A stretch of 64,000 nucleotides of DNA from HTCC5015 sp051747425 (GCA_051747425.1 JBNJGD010000009.1:1-64000), one strand, 5' to 3'; shown: positions 1 through 8,369, numbered from the stretch's first letter. The notes: generated by a model from the sequence alone, not told the origin. Numbers and translations are program-made.

Positions 1-724
1 CATCGCAGTCGGCCAGCTCCGGGGCCACCGGCAGCGCCCGCACATCCACTTCCAGCGCCACCGCCGAGGCTTTGGCAATATGGCCCGCGTCTGCGGCGAG
101 GCCGTCCGACAGGTCGATGCCGGCGCGGGCCAGGCCGCGCAGGGCCAGGCCCAGTTCGCAGCGCGGTTGCGGCCAGTCGAGCGCCCGGCGCGAGTGATCA
201 CCGCCCTGCTCCAGCCGCTCCAGTGCCAGAGCTGCGCCGCCGAGACTACCACTGACATAGAGGTCGTCACCCGGCCGGGCCGCGCTGCGTCGCAGGGCCG
301 TATCGGCGGGCACAAAACCCGTGGCGGTGATGCTGATCGAGAGGGGGCCACGCGTGGTATCGCCGCCCACCAGCGCCGCACCGTGACGGGCCGCCAGGGC
401 GAAGAAGCCACGGGCAAAACCCTGCAGCCAATCCGGTTCGTTGTCCGGCAAACTCAGGTTCAAACTCAGCCAGGCGGGCTCGGCGCCCATGGCGGCCAGA
501 TCGCTCAGATTGACCGCCAGGGATTTGTGGCCAATGGCCTCGGCGTCGGTATTCAGGGGAAAGTGGCGTCCGGCAATCAGGGTGTCGCTGGTGGTGGCCA
601 GAAGCTGGCCTTCGGGGGGCGTCAACAGGGCCGCGTCGTCGCCGGGGCCGAGAGCGACATCCGATCGCAGGCACTCGGCCGGGGCGGCATCGAGCAGCGT
701 GCGGATCAGATCGAATTCGGACAC
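1..724 (-). CDS. thiL: thiamine-monophosphate kinase ThiL, 3' end outside window
   Basis: ThiL phosphorylates thiamine monophosphate to the cofactor thiamine diphosphate in the cytoplasm. I translated it from the minus strand: it starts VSEFDLIRTLLDAAP, has the ATP/Mg motif GPGDDAAL at residues 26-33, a VGGDTTRG stretch near residue 120 and a DLSDGLAAD motif further on, all in family order. About 241 residues are present; the C-terminus lies beyond base 1. The start is a GTG at 724, five bases after the nusB stop, so it is the distal gene of the rib-nusB-thiL operon, a common gammaproteobacterial arrangement. Antisense open frames over this region are shadows. Confidence 0.93.
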   Translation of the reverse strand, partial: MSEFDLIRTLLDAAPAECLRSDVALGPGDDAALLTPPEGQLLATTSDTLIAGRHFPLNTDAEAIGHKSLAVNLSDLAAMGAEPAWLSLNLSLPDNEPDWLQGFARGFFALAARHGAALVGGDTTRGPLSISITATGFVPADTALRRSAARPGDDLYVSGSLGGAALALERLEQGGDHSRRALDWPQPRCELGLALRGLARAGIDLSDGLAADAGHIAKASAVALEVDVRALPVAPELADCD

Positions 725-729
725 GACAC

Positions 730-1269
730 CTAAGACTCCTGAGAGCGCAGGTCGCGGGCCGTCTTGTCGATCACGCCGTTGATGAACTTGTGTCCGTCCT
801 CGGCGCCGTAGGCCTTGGCCAGTTCGACGGCCTCGTTGATCACCACCCGGCGCGGCACATCGAGACGGGATTTCAGCTCGAAGGTGGCCAGGCGAAGAAT
901 ACAGCGTTCCACCGGGTCGAGGCGCTCGAGCGGCATGGTCATGTGTGGTGTAAAGGCGGCATCCAGGGCATCGACATCCTCGATGCAGGCGCGCACGGCC
1001 GCCTGGAAAAAATCGGCGTCCGCGCCGAGCATTTCGCTGTCGTCATCGCCGATCACTTCGTCAAAAAACTGGCGGATCAGCTCGGAAGCCGTCAGCGGGT
1101 TGTAGCTTTGCTGGTAAATCGCCTGAAGAGCGCGCTGGCGGGCCTTGCGGCGCGAGGCCGTGCGGCTGAGCTTTTTGCCCTTGGGACGCTCAGCCCCTTC
1201 CCCCTCGTCAGCAGCGGCCAGTTCAGCCAGTGACCGGGCATTATCAGATGGTGTCGTATCCTGGTTCAT
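730..1269 (-). CDS. nusB: transcription antitermination factor NusB
   Basis: NusB pairs with NusE (S10) on boxA RNA and supports rRNA antitermination. The core begins near residue 40 (RRKARQRALQAIYQ) and ends with the conserved NEAVELAKAYG and KFINGVIDK stretches. The product of about 179 residues is longer than the usual 140 or so because of an acidic, low-complexity N-terminal extension. I chose the ATG at 1269, which overlaps the ribH stop as TGATG and implies translational coupling; an in-frame TTG at 1272 is also possible. It lies between ribH and thiL in the riboflavin operon. Confidence 0.95.
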   Translation of the reverse strand: MNQDTTPSDNARSLAELAAADEGEGAERPKGKKLSRTASRRKARQRALQAIYQQSYNPLTASELIRQFFDEVIGDDDSEMLGADADFFQAAVRACIEDVDALDAAFTPHMTMPLERLDPVERCILRLATFELKSRLDVPRRVVINEAVELAKAYGAEDGHKFINGVIDKTARDLRSQES

Positions 1270-1745
1270 CAACGGATTTGTTCCATCAGGCTGACCATTT
1301 CAATCGCCGAGATAGCGGCTTCGGCGCCCTTGTTGCCGGCCTTGGTGCCGGCCCGCTCTACCGCCTGTTCGATGGTGTCCGTGGTGAGAACACCGAAGAT
1401 GACCGGCAGACCGTGGCGCTGGCTGGCGGCGGCGACGCCCTTGGCGGCCTCGCTGCAGACATAGTCGTAGTGCGTGGTGGCACCGCGAATGACCGCGCCC
1501 AGGGCAATCACCGCATCGTAGCGGCCGGAGGCGGCCAATTGATCGCAAACCAGCGGAATTTCAAAGGCGCCGGGGGCCTCGACCACCTGGATATCGTCCT
1601 TGTCCACGCCGTGGCGCTCCAGCACATCCACCGCGCCGGCCTCCAGGCTCTCGACGATAAAGCCGTTAAAACGCGCGGTGACAATCGCAAAGCGCTTTCC
1701 GGCGGCCTCGTTGTAGTGTCCAGCGATTTTCTTGATCTTGCTCAT
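1269..1745 (-). CDS. ribH: 6,7-dimethyl-8-ribityllumazine synthase
   Basis: RibH condenses 5-amino-6-ribitylaminouracil with dihydroxybutanone phosphate, the penultimate riboflavin step, usually in pentameric or icosahedral shells. The 158-residue protein has the family's ARFN near residue 25, the PGAFEIP substrate loop, the GAVIRGATTHYDYVC segment with its catalytic histidine, and NKGAEAA near the C-terminus. Length is normal. A 46-base AT-rich gap separates it from the upstream ribB-type gene. No FMN riboswitch is visible there. Confidence 0.96.
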   Translation of the reverse strand: MSKIKKIAGHYNEAAGKRFAIVTARFNGFIVESLEAGAVDVLERHGVDKDDIQVVEAPGAFEIPLVCDQLAASGRYDAVIALGAVIRGATTHYDYVCSEAAKGVAAASQRHGLPVIFGVLTTDTIEQAVERAGTKAGNKGAEAAISAIEMVSLMEQIR

Positions 1746-1791
1746 AATGCTTACCTGATTATTATTAAATTCAGTTAGTTATAACCTATTT

Positions 1792-2931
1792 TTAAGGTTT
1801 TACATACTCTTCGATTTCGAGGCCGAAACCGGCCAGGCCGTGGAAGGCCTTGGGCGCCGACATCAAGCGCATGCGGCTGACGCCGAGATCGGTGAGAATT
1901 TGTGCGCCCACGCCGTAGGCCCAGAGGTACTCCGGTGCCACACTGCGCCGGCGACCGCTCTCGTCGGCCCGGCGCTTGGGTACATCGGCCTGGTCGTCGT
2001 GCTCCAGCACCTGCTCCAGCATGGGCTTTTGCGGGCCGGTCTCGCGCAACAGAACAATCACGCCCTGATCGCAATCGGCCAGCCGTTGCATGGCGTCGTG
2101 CAGGGGCCAGCCGTGGCCGCGAATGGCGGAGAAGGCGTCGTGAAGCGGGTGCTCCACATGAACCCGGACCAGCGTCGACTGTCCCTCGCGAATATCGCCT
2201 TTGACCAGGGCCAGGTGGGTCTGGTTTTTAATGGTGTCGGTGTAGGCGTTCAGGGTGAATGTGCCGTAGGCGGTGGTAAACGGCGTGGTGTGCTGCAACT
2301 CTACCGTGCGCTCGTTCTCCACCCGATAGCGGATCAAATCCTCGATGGTGCCAATCTTGAGGCCGTGCTTTTCGGCAAACACCTCGAGGTCGTCGCGGCG
2401 GGCCATGGTGCCGTCGTCATTGAGAATCTCGACAATCACCGACGAGGGCTCGCAATTGGCCATACGGGCAAAATCGCAGCCGGCCTCGGTGTGGCCAGCG
2501 CGGACCAGCACCCCGCCCTCGCGGGCCATCAGGGGGAAGATATGGCCCGGCTGCACCAGATCCGCCGGTTTGGCCTCGCGGGCCACGGCGGCCTGCACCG
2601 TCACCGCCCGGTCGGCGGCGGAAATGCCGGTGGTCACGCCCTCTGCGGCTTCAATGGAGACGGTAAAATTGGTGGCGTGGTGGGCCTCGCCGTGCTGCTT
2701 CATCAACGGCAGGTCGAGCTGGCGGCAACGCTGTTCGGTCAGGGTCAGACAAATCAGGCCACGGCCGTGAGTCGCCATAAAATTGATGGCCTCGGGGGTG
2801 ACATGCTCCGAGGCCATGAGCAAATCGCCCTCGTTCTCGCGATCTTCGTCGTCGACGATGATCACCATTTTGCCTTTCTTCAGGTCATCGACAATTTCAT
2901 CAACGGTGTTGAAGGCCATGGGGCGACTCAC
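1792..2931 (-). CDS. ribB: 3,4-dihydroxy-2-butanone-4-phosphate synthase with degenerate GTP cyclohydrolase II domain (RibBX type)
   Basis: The N-terminal half (about residues 1-205) is a RibB domain that makes dihydroxybutanone phosphate from ribulose 5-phosphate; DDEDRENEGDLL (27-38) and HTEAGCDFARM carry the metal and acid residues. The C-terminal half aligns with GTP cyclohydrolase II, but the region that normally has the three zinc cysteines reads VEHPLHDAFSAIRGHGWPLH, with none. The RibA activity is therefore probably lost. Such hybrids are known as RibBX in gammaproteobacteria, which keep a separate RibA. The 2931 start is GTG; an ATG at 2919 (residue 5) is an alternative, and neither has a strong Shine-Dalgarno sequence. 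Confidence 0.9.
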   Translation of the reverse strand: MSRPMAFNTVDEIVDDLKKGKMVIIVDDEDRENEGDLLMASEHVTPEAINFMATHGRGLICLTLTEQRCRQLDLPLMKQHGEAHHATNFTVSIEAAEGVTTGISAADRAVTVQAAVAREAKPADLVQPGHIFPLMAREGGVLVRAGHTEAGCDFARMANCEPSSVIVEILNDDGTMARRDDLEVFAEKHGLKIGTIEDLIRYRVENERTVELQHTTPFTTAYGTFTLNAYTDTIKNQTHLALVKGDIREGQSTLVRVHVEHPLHDAFSAIRGHGWPLHDAMQRLADCDQGVIVLLRETGPQKPMLEQVLEHDDQADVPKRRADESGRRRSVAPEYLWAYGVGAQILTDLGVSRMRLMSAPKAFHGLAGFGLEIEEYVKP

Positions 2932-3082
2932 TTGTTAAGGAACGATGGGCGCATTTTGCCAGAAATCCCCGCGGTTCACTAACAAACGGCGCGTTTCAGC
3001 CAGTTTTTTCACCTTTTGCCCACAGGGTCGTGGTGGGCGGCTTCGCCGCGTCTGCTTTTGGTGGGTCGGATTATTTTTTGTT

Positions 3083-3366
3083 TTAGCCACAGAGGTCACA
3101 GAGACCACAGAGTGTATTGCTCACCCCTCTCCCATCTCGGGAGAGGGGCCGGGGGAGAGGGAGTGTCATCGCGAGCCGCGCAGCGGCGTGGCGATCTGCC
3201 GAGCTGTTCCGCAGATTGCTTCGCCTTCGGCTCGCAATGACGAGCCCCGTCATCGCGAGGAGGCGTCAGCCGACGCGGCGATCTGCCGAACGGTTATGTA
3301 GATTGCTTCACTGCGTTCGCAATGACAGCACCGGTGTCGGGCCCGACCTACAACCTCTGTGGCTAA
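3083..3366. repeat. composite repeat: outer inverted repeat around a CCCTCTCCC hairpin and two REP-like palindromes
   Basis: This non-coding block fills most of the 439-base gap between ribE and the ribB-type gene. Perfect 13-bp inverted repeats (TTAGCCACAGAGG) lie at 3083-3095 and 3354-3366. Between them is a hairpin (CCCCTCTCCC...GGGAGAGGGG, about 3124-3150) and two REP-like units at 3165-3241 and 3249-3326, each running from GTCATCGCGAG to CGCAATGAC with internal GCGATCTGCC and AGATTGCTTC segments. The same inner and outer modules recur near 10721 and 12712. Open frames across it have no protein signature. Confidence 0.85.
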
Positions 3367-3370
3367 CCCG

Positions 3371-4030
3371 TCAGGAGACAAACCCGGCACGGGTCAGAGC
3401 TTCCAGGCTAATGCCGCCCTGCCCGGCTTCGTGGGCCTTGTCGCCGAGGAGCAGGCGCTCGAGGTAGCGGGCGACCACGTCCACCTCCAGGTTGACCCGG
3501 GTGCCGGCGCGGTAGTCGCCCATGATGGTGTGCTCCAGGGTGTGGGGCACGATGTTGAGATCAAACTCGGCGCCGTTGACTTCGTTCACCGTCAAGCTGG
3601 TGCCATCCACGGTAATCGAGCCCTTTTTGGCGATGTAGCGCGCCAGGGCATCCGGTGCTCGAATCACAAAGCGCTCCGAACGACCGTCGGGGCGGCGCGA
3701 GACCACCTCGCCCAGGCCGTCGACATGACCCGACACAATGTGGCCACCGAAGTGGGTGGTCGGCGTCATCGCCTTTTCCAGGTTGACCGGGCTGCCGGTG
3801 GCGAGATTGCCCAGGCTGGTCAAATCCAGCGTCTCTCGCGACACATCGGCCCAGAAGCCGTCCCCCGGCAGGGCCACAGCGGTGAGGCAGACGCCGTTGA
3901 CGGCGATGCTGTCGCCCAGGGCGACATCGTCCAGAGGCAGATCGCCGGTCTGGATGTGCAGGCGCTGATCGCCGCCGCGCTCTTCGGCGGCGGCCAGGCG
4001 ACCCAGGGATTGAATGATGCCAGTAAACAT
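3371..4030 (-). CDS. ribE: riboflavin synthase, alpha subunit
   Basis: RibE dismutates two 6,7-dimethyl-8-ribityllumazine molecules to riboflavin and the pyrimidine that RibH reuses. The 219-residue protein shows the internal duplication of the family: MFTGIIQSLG and VNGVCLTAVAL in the first barrel, GGHIVSGHVDG at the junction, and VDGTSLTVNEV in the second. Start ATG at 4030 is preceded by GGAG six bases upstream. It follows the proteasome-like gene by 11 bases, and the repeat block then separates it from the ribB-type gene. Confidence 0.95.
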   Translation of the reverse strand: MFTGIIQSLGRLAAAEERGGDQRLHIQTGDLPLDDVALGDSIAVNGVCLTAVALPGDGFWADVSRETLDLTSLGNLATGSPVNLEKAMTPTTHFGGHIVSGHVDGLGEVVSRRPDGRSERFVIRAPDALARYIAKKGSITVDGTSLTVNEVNGAEFDLNIVPHTLEHTIMGDYRAGTRVNLEVDVVARYLERLLLGDKAHEAGQGGISLEALTRAGFVS

Positions 4031-4041
4031 AGGTAACTCCG

Positions 4042-4611
4042 CTAAGCCTCGTCAAAAACCCGCGCCGTCACCGGCAGGCCCGAGGCGGTGTTGAATTCGG
4101 CGCCGGCCTCGACACCGGCGCGGGCGATGGCCTCGGCGTCGTCGAGTCGCTCGTAGAGGGCGTGCATGGCCCCCAGGGCAAATTCGGAACCCGAGCCCAC
4201 CGCCCAGAAGCGCTCAAATTCGGTGACATCGCGCAGACCATAGACGGCAAAAATGCCCTTGGGGTGGGCGATCACCGCCTCAATGTGCGTCGTCTCGTAG
4301 GGGTCGTCGTCTTCGGCCTTGGCGTTCAGGTAGTACTTGTCTTTAAGCAGGCCGTGGAGCGAGAGAAAGGTGGCAAAAATGCCCTCGCGGGAGCTCAAAT
4401 CGGCCTCGAAGTCGGCGTGGCGAGCGGCGTGTTCCACCACCAGACTGTGCGCCGCGCTGCCGACAATCCCAAGATAGCCGCCACCGAAGGCCTGAATCTT
4501 GTCGTGGTAGCGATCGTACTGGTGCGGCAGCATGGTATCGCCAAAGCTGGTGAGGGTATCGGCGGCAATGCACAGCTTGCCCGCCTTGCGTACTACGACA
4601 ATCGTCGACAT
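4042..4611 (-). CDS. proteasome-like Ntn hydrolase (BPH/HslV-type) inside the riboflavin operon
   Basis: The 189-residue protein starts MSTIVVVRKAGKLCIAADTL, which lines up with the mature end of HslV (TTIVSVRR...GD). Removing Met would expose Ser1 where HslV has Thr1. The Asp17 equivalent is kept, a lysine in HDKIQAF fits the catalytic Lys33 after a four-residue insertion, and the GSG motif is present (WAVGSGSEFALGAMHAL). From memory, the middle and C-terminal segments (HPKGIFAVYGLRD, GLPVTARVF) match the bacterial proteasome homologue BPH rather than HslV. No HslU-like unfoldase is nearby. It starts four bases after the ribD stop and ends 11 bases before ribE, so it is co-transcribed with riboflavin genes. 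Its substrate is unknown. Confidence 0.8.
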   Translation of the reverse strand: MSTIVVVRKAGKLCIAADTLTSFGDTMLPHQYDRYHDKIQAFGGGYLGIVGSAAHSLVVEHAARHADFEADLSSREGIFATFLSLHGLLKDKYYLNAKAEDDDPYETTHIEAVIAHPKGIFAVYGLRDVTEFERFWAVGSGSEFALGAMHALYERLDDAEAIARAGVEAGAEFNTASGLPVTARVFDEA

Positions 4612-4615
4612 GGTG

Positions 4616-5740
4616 TTATTCCGGTTTGAGTATCAATCGCCAGTCGTCGCCCAGTGGGCGGATCTCACTGACGGCCATACGCCGCTGCTGCGACAGTCGC
4701 TCCAGGGGCAATTCGGCCACCGGGCGGGCATTGCTGCCGAGCAGCGTGGGGGCCAGATAGTACAGCATTTCATCCACCAGCTGCGCCTCCAGCAAGCTGC
4801 CCGCCAGGCGGGCCCCGCACTCAAAATGGCACTCGTTGACGCCTCTTTCGGCCAGGGCCATTAAAACGGCATTGAGATCCAGACCGGCGTCCCCGCTCGC
4901 CACGGATTCACACTGGGCACCCACGGCTTCAAGGGCTTTCTTTCGGTTTGCATCGGCTTCCTCCGCGTGAAAAACCAGCACGGCGCCCGGCTCGGCAAAC
5001 AATCTGGCCTCCGGCGGCGTACGCAGGCGGCGATCGAGCACCACCCGCAACGGCGGTTCCGCCGCCTCACTGCAGCCCTCGGGCAGTTCCGCCCGGGGCG
5101 TCAGGCGCGGATCGTCGGCCAATACCGTCTCCACCCCGGTGATCACGGCGTCCGCCATGGCACGCCAGCGGTGGCCGTCGGCCCGGGCCGCGGCGCCGGT
5201 AATCCACTGGCTCTCCCCCGAGGCCATGGCCGTGCGGCCATCGAGGCTCGCCGCCATTTTCAATCGCACCCAAGGGCGACCGCCGCCCATACGGCGAATA
5301 AAGCCGGGGTTGAGCTCCGCCGCCCGATCGGCCATCAGGTCGCTGGCCACTTCAATGCCGGCACCTTTCAATTGAGACAGGCCGCGCCCGGCCACCTGCG
5401 GATTGGGGTCTTCCATGGCCGCGACCACCCGGCCGACGCCGGCCTCAATCAATGCCTCAGTGCACGGCCCGGTTTTGCCCCGGTGGGCACAGGGTTCGAG
5501 GGTGACATAGGCGGTGGCCCGGGAGAGATCGGCGGCGTCTGCTTCGCTCAGAGATTGCAGGGCGAGTATCTCGGCGTGGGGTTCGCCCGGGCGCTGGTGA
5601 AAGCCCTCGCCCAAAATCCGCCCATCGCGGGCAATCACGCAACCGACGCGGGGATTGGTCCGGGTGCTGTAGCGGCCCAGGGCCGCCAGTTGCAGTGCCC
5701 GCGCCATCATTTGCTGGTCGAGGGCGGAAAAAGCGCTCAC
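4616..5740 (-). CDS. ribD: bifunctional riboflavin deaminase/reductase RibD
   Basis: RibD performs the deaminase and reductase steps of riboflavin synthesis. The 374-residue protein has an N-terminal cytidine-deaminase-like zinc site, PHAEILAL near residue 54 and PCAHRGKTGPC near residue 83, followed by a reductase domain (about 150-370) with WVRLKMAASLDGRTAMASGESQW split by the usual hinge. Start is GTG at 5740, overlapping the nrdR stop as GTGA, so translation is coupled to nrdR. The next gene downstream is the proteasome-like hydrolase, not ribE as usual. Confidence 0.95.
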   Translation of the reverse strand: MSAFSALDQQMMARALQLAALGRYSTRTNPRVGCVIARDGRILGEGFHQRPGEPHAEILALQSLSEADAADLSRATAYVTLEPCAHRGKTGPCTEALIEAGVGRVVAAMEDPNPQVAGRGLSQLKGAGIEVASDLMADRAAELNPGFIRRMGGGRPWVRLKMAASLDGRTAMASGESQWITGAAARADGHRWRAMADAVITGVETVLADDPRLTPRAELPEGCSEAAEPPLRVVLDRRLRTPPEARLFAEPGAVLVFHAEEADANRKKALEAVGAQCESVASGDAGLDLNAVLMALAERGVNECHFECGARLAGSLLEAQLVDEMLYYLAPTLLGSNARPVAELPLERLSQQRRMAVSEIRPLGDDWRLILKPE

Positions 5741-6243
5741 CCCTCTTCGTCCTCCAGCAGGGTGATCTGCTGGCGGCGCTCCTCGGGAGTGGGCTCGTTC
5801 TCGAGGTGGTCGATGACCTCGCGGAAGGCGCTGATGTCCTCGAAGCTCAAATAAACCGAGGCGAAGCGAATGTAAGCCACATGGTCGAGCTTGCGCAGCT
5901 CGTGCATGACCATTTCACCCACCTTGCGCGAGGGCAGCTCGCGCTCGCCGGCGGCCAGCAACTTGCGCTTGATCATGGCGATGGCGGTCTCGGTGCGCTC
6001 GGTTTCCACCGGGCGCTTTTCCAGCGAGCGCAGTATGCCGTCGCGCAGCTTCTGGTCGATAAAGGGCTCGCGGGTGCCGTCGGTCTTGACGATGCGGGGC
6101 ATCGACAACTCGGCGTTTTCGTAGGTGGTGAAGCGTTCGGAGCACTTGAGGCACTCGCGACGGCGACGCACTTGCTCGCCCTCGTTGGCCAGGCGTGAAT
6201 CGATGACTTTGGTGTCGTTGGCTCCGCAAAAAGGACAGCGCAT
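5737..6243 (-). CDS. nrdR: transcriptional repressor NrdR
   Basis: NrdR senses ATP/dATP and represses ribonucleotide reductase genes. The 168-residue protein begins with a zinc ribbon (CPFC at 3-6, CLKCSERF near 33) and continues with an ATP-cone (VIKRDG-like IVKTDGTREPF, then RRKLLAAGERELPSRKVGEMVMHEL). Length and order are normal. It heads the riboflavin operon, as in many gammaproteobacteria, and its upstream region contains the yajG terminator. Confidence 0.96.
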   Translation of the reverse strand: MRCPFCGANDTKVIDSRLANEGEQVRRRRECLKCSERFTTYENAELSMPRIVKTDGTREPFIDQKLRDGILRSLEKRPVETERTETAIAMIKRKLLAAGERELPSRKVGEMVMHELRKLDHVAYIRFASVYLSFEDISAFREVIDHLENEPTPEERRQQITLLEDEEG

Positions 6244-6275
6244 GGGTATTCCCTGATGGCCCGGTCGGGCGTCAC

Positions 6276-6301
6276 AAAAATGTGCCCCCGATCATCGGGG
6301 G
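6276..6301 (-). terminator. intrinsic terminator after yajG
   Basis: On the minus strand CCCCCGAT and ATCGGGGG form a GC-rich stem with almost no loop, followed by CACATTTTT. It lies in the 71-base gap between yajG and nrdR and should separate the glyA-yajG and nrdR-rib units. Confidence 0.75.
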
Positions 6302-6314
6302 ACACAATATGTAG

Positions 6315-6893
6315 TTAGTCGACCAGTTTACCCAAGAGTTCGTCATCGTCCAATGCGCTGTGCAACACCGAACCCAGAGCCTTGTCGATAAAGGCCTTGT
6401 TGTCCTCGGCCATGGGCGCAAAGGCCATGTTTTCCTCGCGCTGGGCGCGGTAGTCGTTTTCCGTCACACCGCCTTCGTAGCGAGCCACGGCGCGCAGCTC
6501 GGTGTCCAGGGTCATGGTCGCCTTTACCCCGCCCGCCTCGGTGTTGTAGGCGGTTTTGACGATCTGCAACTCGTACTCGGGCAGGCCCTCTCCGGTCTTT
6601 CCGGTGGGCTTGAAGCCGCGCCGGGCCAGACCCTCGATCAGGCGCGACTCGACCACGGACAACAGCGGCGTCTCGGCCAGGATGTCGGCCTTTTTGCCGG
6701 AAATTTCGCGATAGCCCAGACGCGCGTTGTCGCGACGATCAACCACACTGACAGCGATCTCCTGCCCCTGGCCGATATTGCCGGCGGGCATCTCCAGCTC
6801 GGGATCCACAGCAATGTTAAGCGGCTTGAAGGAACAGGCGGACAGCACACTGGCCAGCCCCACTGCTATCAGTACACGGTAAATAATGGACAT
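6315..6893 (-). CDS. YajG-family lipoprotein
   Basis: The protein has 192 residues from the ATG at 6893, which has a GAGGAG Shine-Dalgarno sequence just upstream; the longer frame lacks a leader. MSIIYRVLIAVGLASVLSAC is a lipoprotein signal with lipobox LSAC, and the next residues (SF) suggest sorting to the outer membrane. The remainder (SVVDRRDNARLGYREISGKKADI, then SVVESRLIEGLARRGF) resembles the YajG family, whose role is undefined. The size equals that of E. coli YajG. It follows glyA by 11 bases and is probably co-transcribed. Confidence 0.78.
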   Translation of the reverse strand: MSIIYRVLIAVGLASVLSACSFKPLNIAVDPELEMPAGNIGQGQEIAVSVVDRRDNARLGYREISGKKADILAETPLLSVVESRLIEGLARRGFKPTGKTGEGLPEYELQIVKTAYNTEAGGVKATMTLDTELRAVARYEGGVTENDYRAQREENMAFAPMAEDNKAFIDKALGSVLHSALDDDELLGKLVD

Positions 6894-6904
6894 GCTCTGT
6901 CTCC

Positions 6905-8161
6905 TCAATCGGCGTAAACGGGAAAGCGTGCACAGAGTTCCAGGACTTTGGCCTTGATGCTCTGTTGCAGCTCGGTGTTGTCGATGTCGTCGAGAATGTC
7001 GGCGATCCAGCCACCCAGCTGGCGGCACTCGTCCTCTTTGAAGCCGCGGGTGGTCACGGCCGGGGTGCCCACGCGTATGCCGCTGGTCACAAAGGGCGAT
7101 TGCGGGTCGTTGGGTACGGCGTTCTTGTTGACCGTGATATTGGCCGCGCCCAGAGCGGCATCGGCGGCCTTGCCGGTCAGGCCCTGTTCGATCAGGTCGA
7201 CCAGCAGCAGGTGGTTCTCGGTGCCACCGGAGACGATCTTGTAACCACGTTCGATCAGCGTCTCGCCCAGGGTCTGGGCGTTCTTGATGACCTGGGCCTG
7301 ATAGGCCTTGAATTCGGGCTCAAGGGCTTCCTTGAAAGCCACGGCCTTGGCCGCAATCACATGCATCAGGGGGCCGCCCTGGGTACCGGGGAAGACCAGC
7401 GAGTTGAGCTTTTTGTTGATCGCCTCGTCGTCGTTGGCCAGGATCAGACCGCCGCGGGGGCCGCGCAGGGTCTTGTGGGTGGTGGTGGTGACCACATCGG
7501 CGATGCCCACCGGGCTCGGGTACTCGCCCGCCGCGATCAGACCGGCAACATGGGCGATATCGCAAAACAGATAGGCCCCGACCTTGTCGGCAATCTGGCG
7601 CATACGCTGCCAGTCCACCACCTGTGAGTAGGCGGAAAAACCGCCGACGATCATTTTCGGCTGGTGCTCGTCCGCCAGGCGCTCCATCTCCTCGTAGTCG
7701 ATCAGGCCGGTCTCCGGGTCGAGGCCGTACTGGACGGCGTTGAAGAGTTTGCCGGAGAAGTTGACCTTGGCGCCGTGGGTCAGGTGACCGCCGTGGGCCA
7801 GACTCATGCCCAGCACGGTGTCACCGGGCTGAAGCAGGGCCAGATAGACAGCCGCGTTGGCCTGGGAACCCGAGTGAGGCTGCACATTGGCGTAACCGGC
7901 GCCAAACAGCTCTTTGGCGCGGTCGATCGCCAGCTGCTCGGCGATGTCGACATACTCACAGCCGCCGTAGTAGCGCTTGTGGGGATAGCCCTCGGCGTAC
8001 TTGTTGGTCAGCTGGGAGCCCTGGGCCTCCATCACCCGGGGACTGGTGTAGTTCTCCGAGGCGATCAGCTCGATGTGTTCTTCCTGGCGCCGGTTTTCGG
8101 CGTCAATGGCTTCGGCCAGAACATCGTCGTAGCCGGCAATACGCATGGATTTTTCAAACAT
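6905..8161 (-). CDS. glyA: serine hydroxymethyltransferase
   Basis: GlyA interconverts serine plus tetrahydrofolate with glycine plus methylene-tetrahydrofolate, the main one-carbon source, using PLP. Conserved motifs are HIELIASENYTS near the N-terminus, NKYAEGYPHKRYYGG, the PLP-lysine segment TTTTHKTLRGPRGG, and GSGGIR-like TSGIRVGTPA near the C-terminus. I start at the ATG at 8161 (418 residues, the family norm), which has ACGGAG six bases upstream; an upstream ATG at 8188 has no Shine-Dalgarno sequence. The 264-base gap to the divergent gene at 8426 holds the promoters. Confidence 0.97.
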   Translation of the reverse strand: MFEKSMRIAGYDDVLAEAIDAENRRQEEHIELIASENYTSPRVMEAQGSQLTNKYAEGYPHKRYYGGCEYVDIAEQLAIDRAKELFGAGYANVQPHSGSQANAAVYLALLQPGDTVLGMSLAHGGHLTHGAKVNFSGKLFNAVQYGLDPETGLIDYEEMERLADEHQPKMIVGGFSAYSQVVDWQRMRQIADKVGAYLFCDIAHVAGLIAAGEYPSPVGIADVVTTTTHKTLRGPRGGLILANDDEAINKKLNSLVFPGTQGGPLMHVIAAKAVAFKEALEPEFKAYQAQVIKNAQTLGETLIERGYKIVSGGTENHLLLVDLIEQGLTGKAADAALGAANITVNKNAVPNDPQSPFVTSGIRVGTPAVTTRGFKEDECRQLGGWIADILDDIDNTELQQSIKAKVLELCARFPVYAD

Positions 8162-8339
8162 GACAGACTCCGTAGGATTTTTAGACATTCAGGCAAAGGC
8201 ATCGCAATGCACTGGACTGAAGGCCCAAATCAGGGTGTGTTCAAGAGTGCGCAATTCTACGCGAAAGTGGCGTCAACGGCATGTCAATTTATTCACTTAC
8301 AGCGTCAACCCGTTTCAAGATGCCAGCCTCCGGGACTCA

Positions 8340-8369
8340 TTGTTAATACACGGCAAAGGCGTCTATAAT
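8340..8369 (+). promoter_or_regulatory. candidate sigma-70 promoter for the 8426 gene
   Basis: A perfect TATAAT at 8364-8369 with TTGTTA at 8340-8345 (18-base spacer) precedes the plus-strand gene by about 57 bases. It is read by eye only. Confidence 0.45.

Noticed and set aside
2932..3082. FMN riboswitch before the ribB-type gene
   Set aside because: I looked for the conserved RFN helices in the leader and in the ribE gap. None is present; only repeat sequence and a short plain leader are seen.
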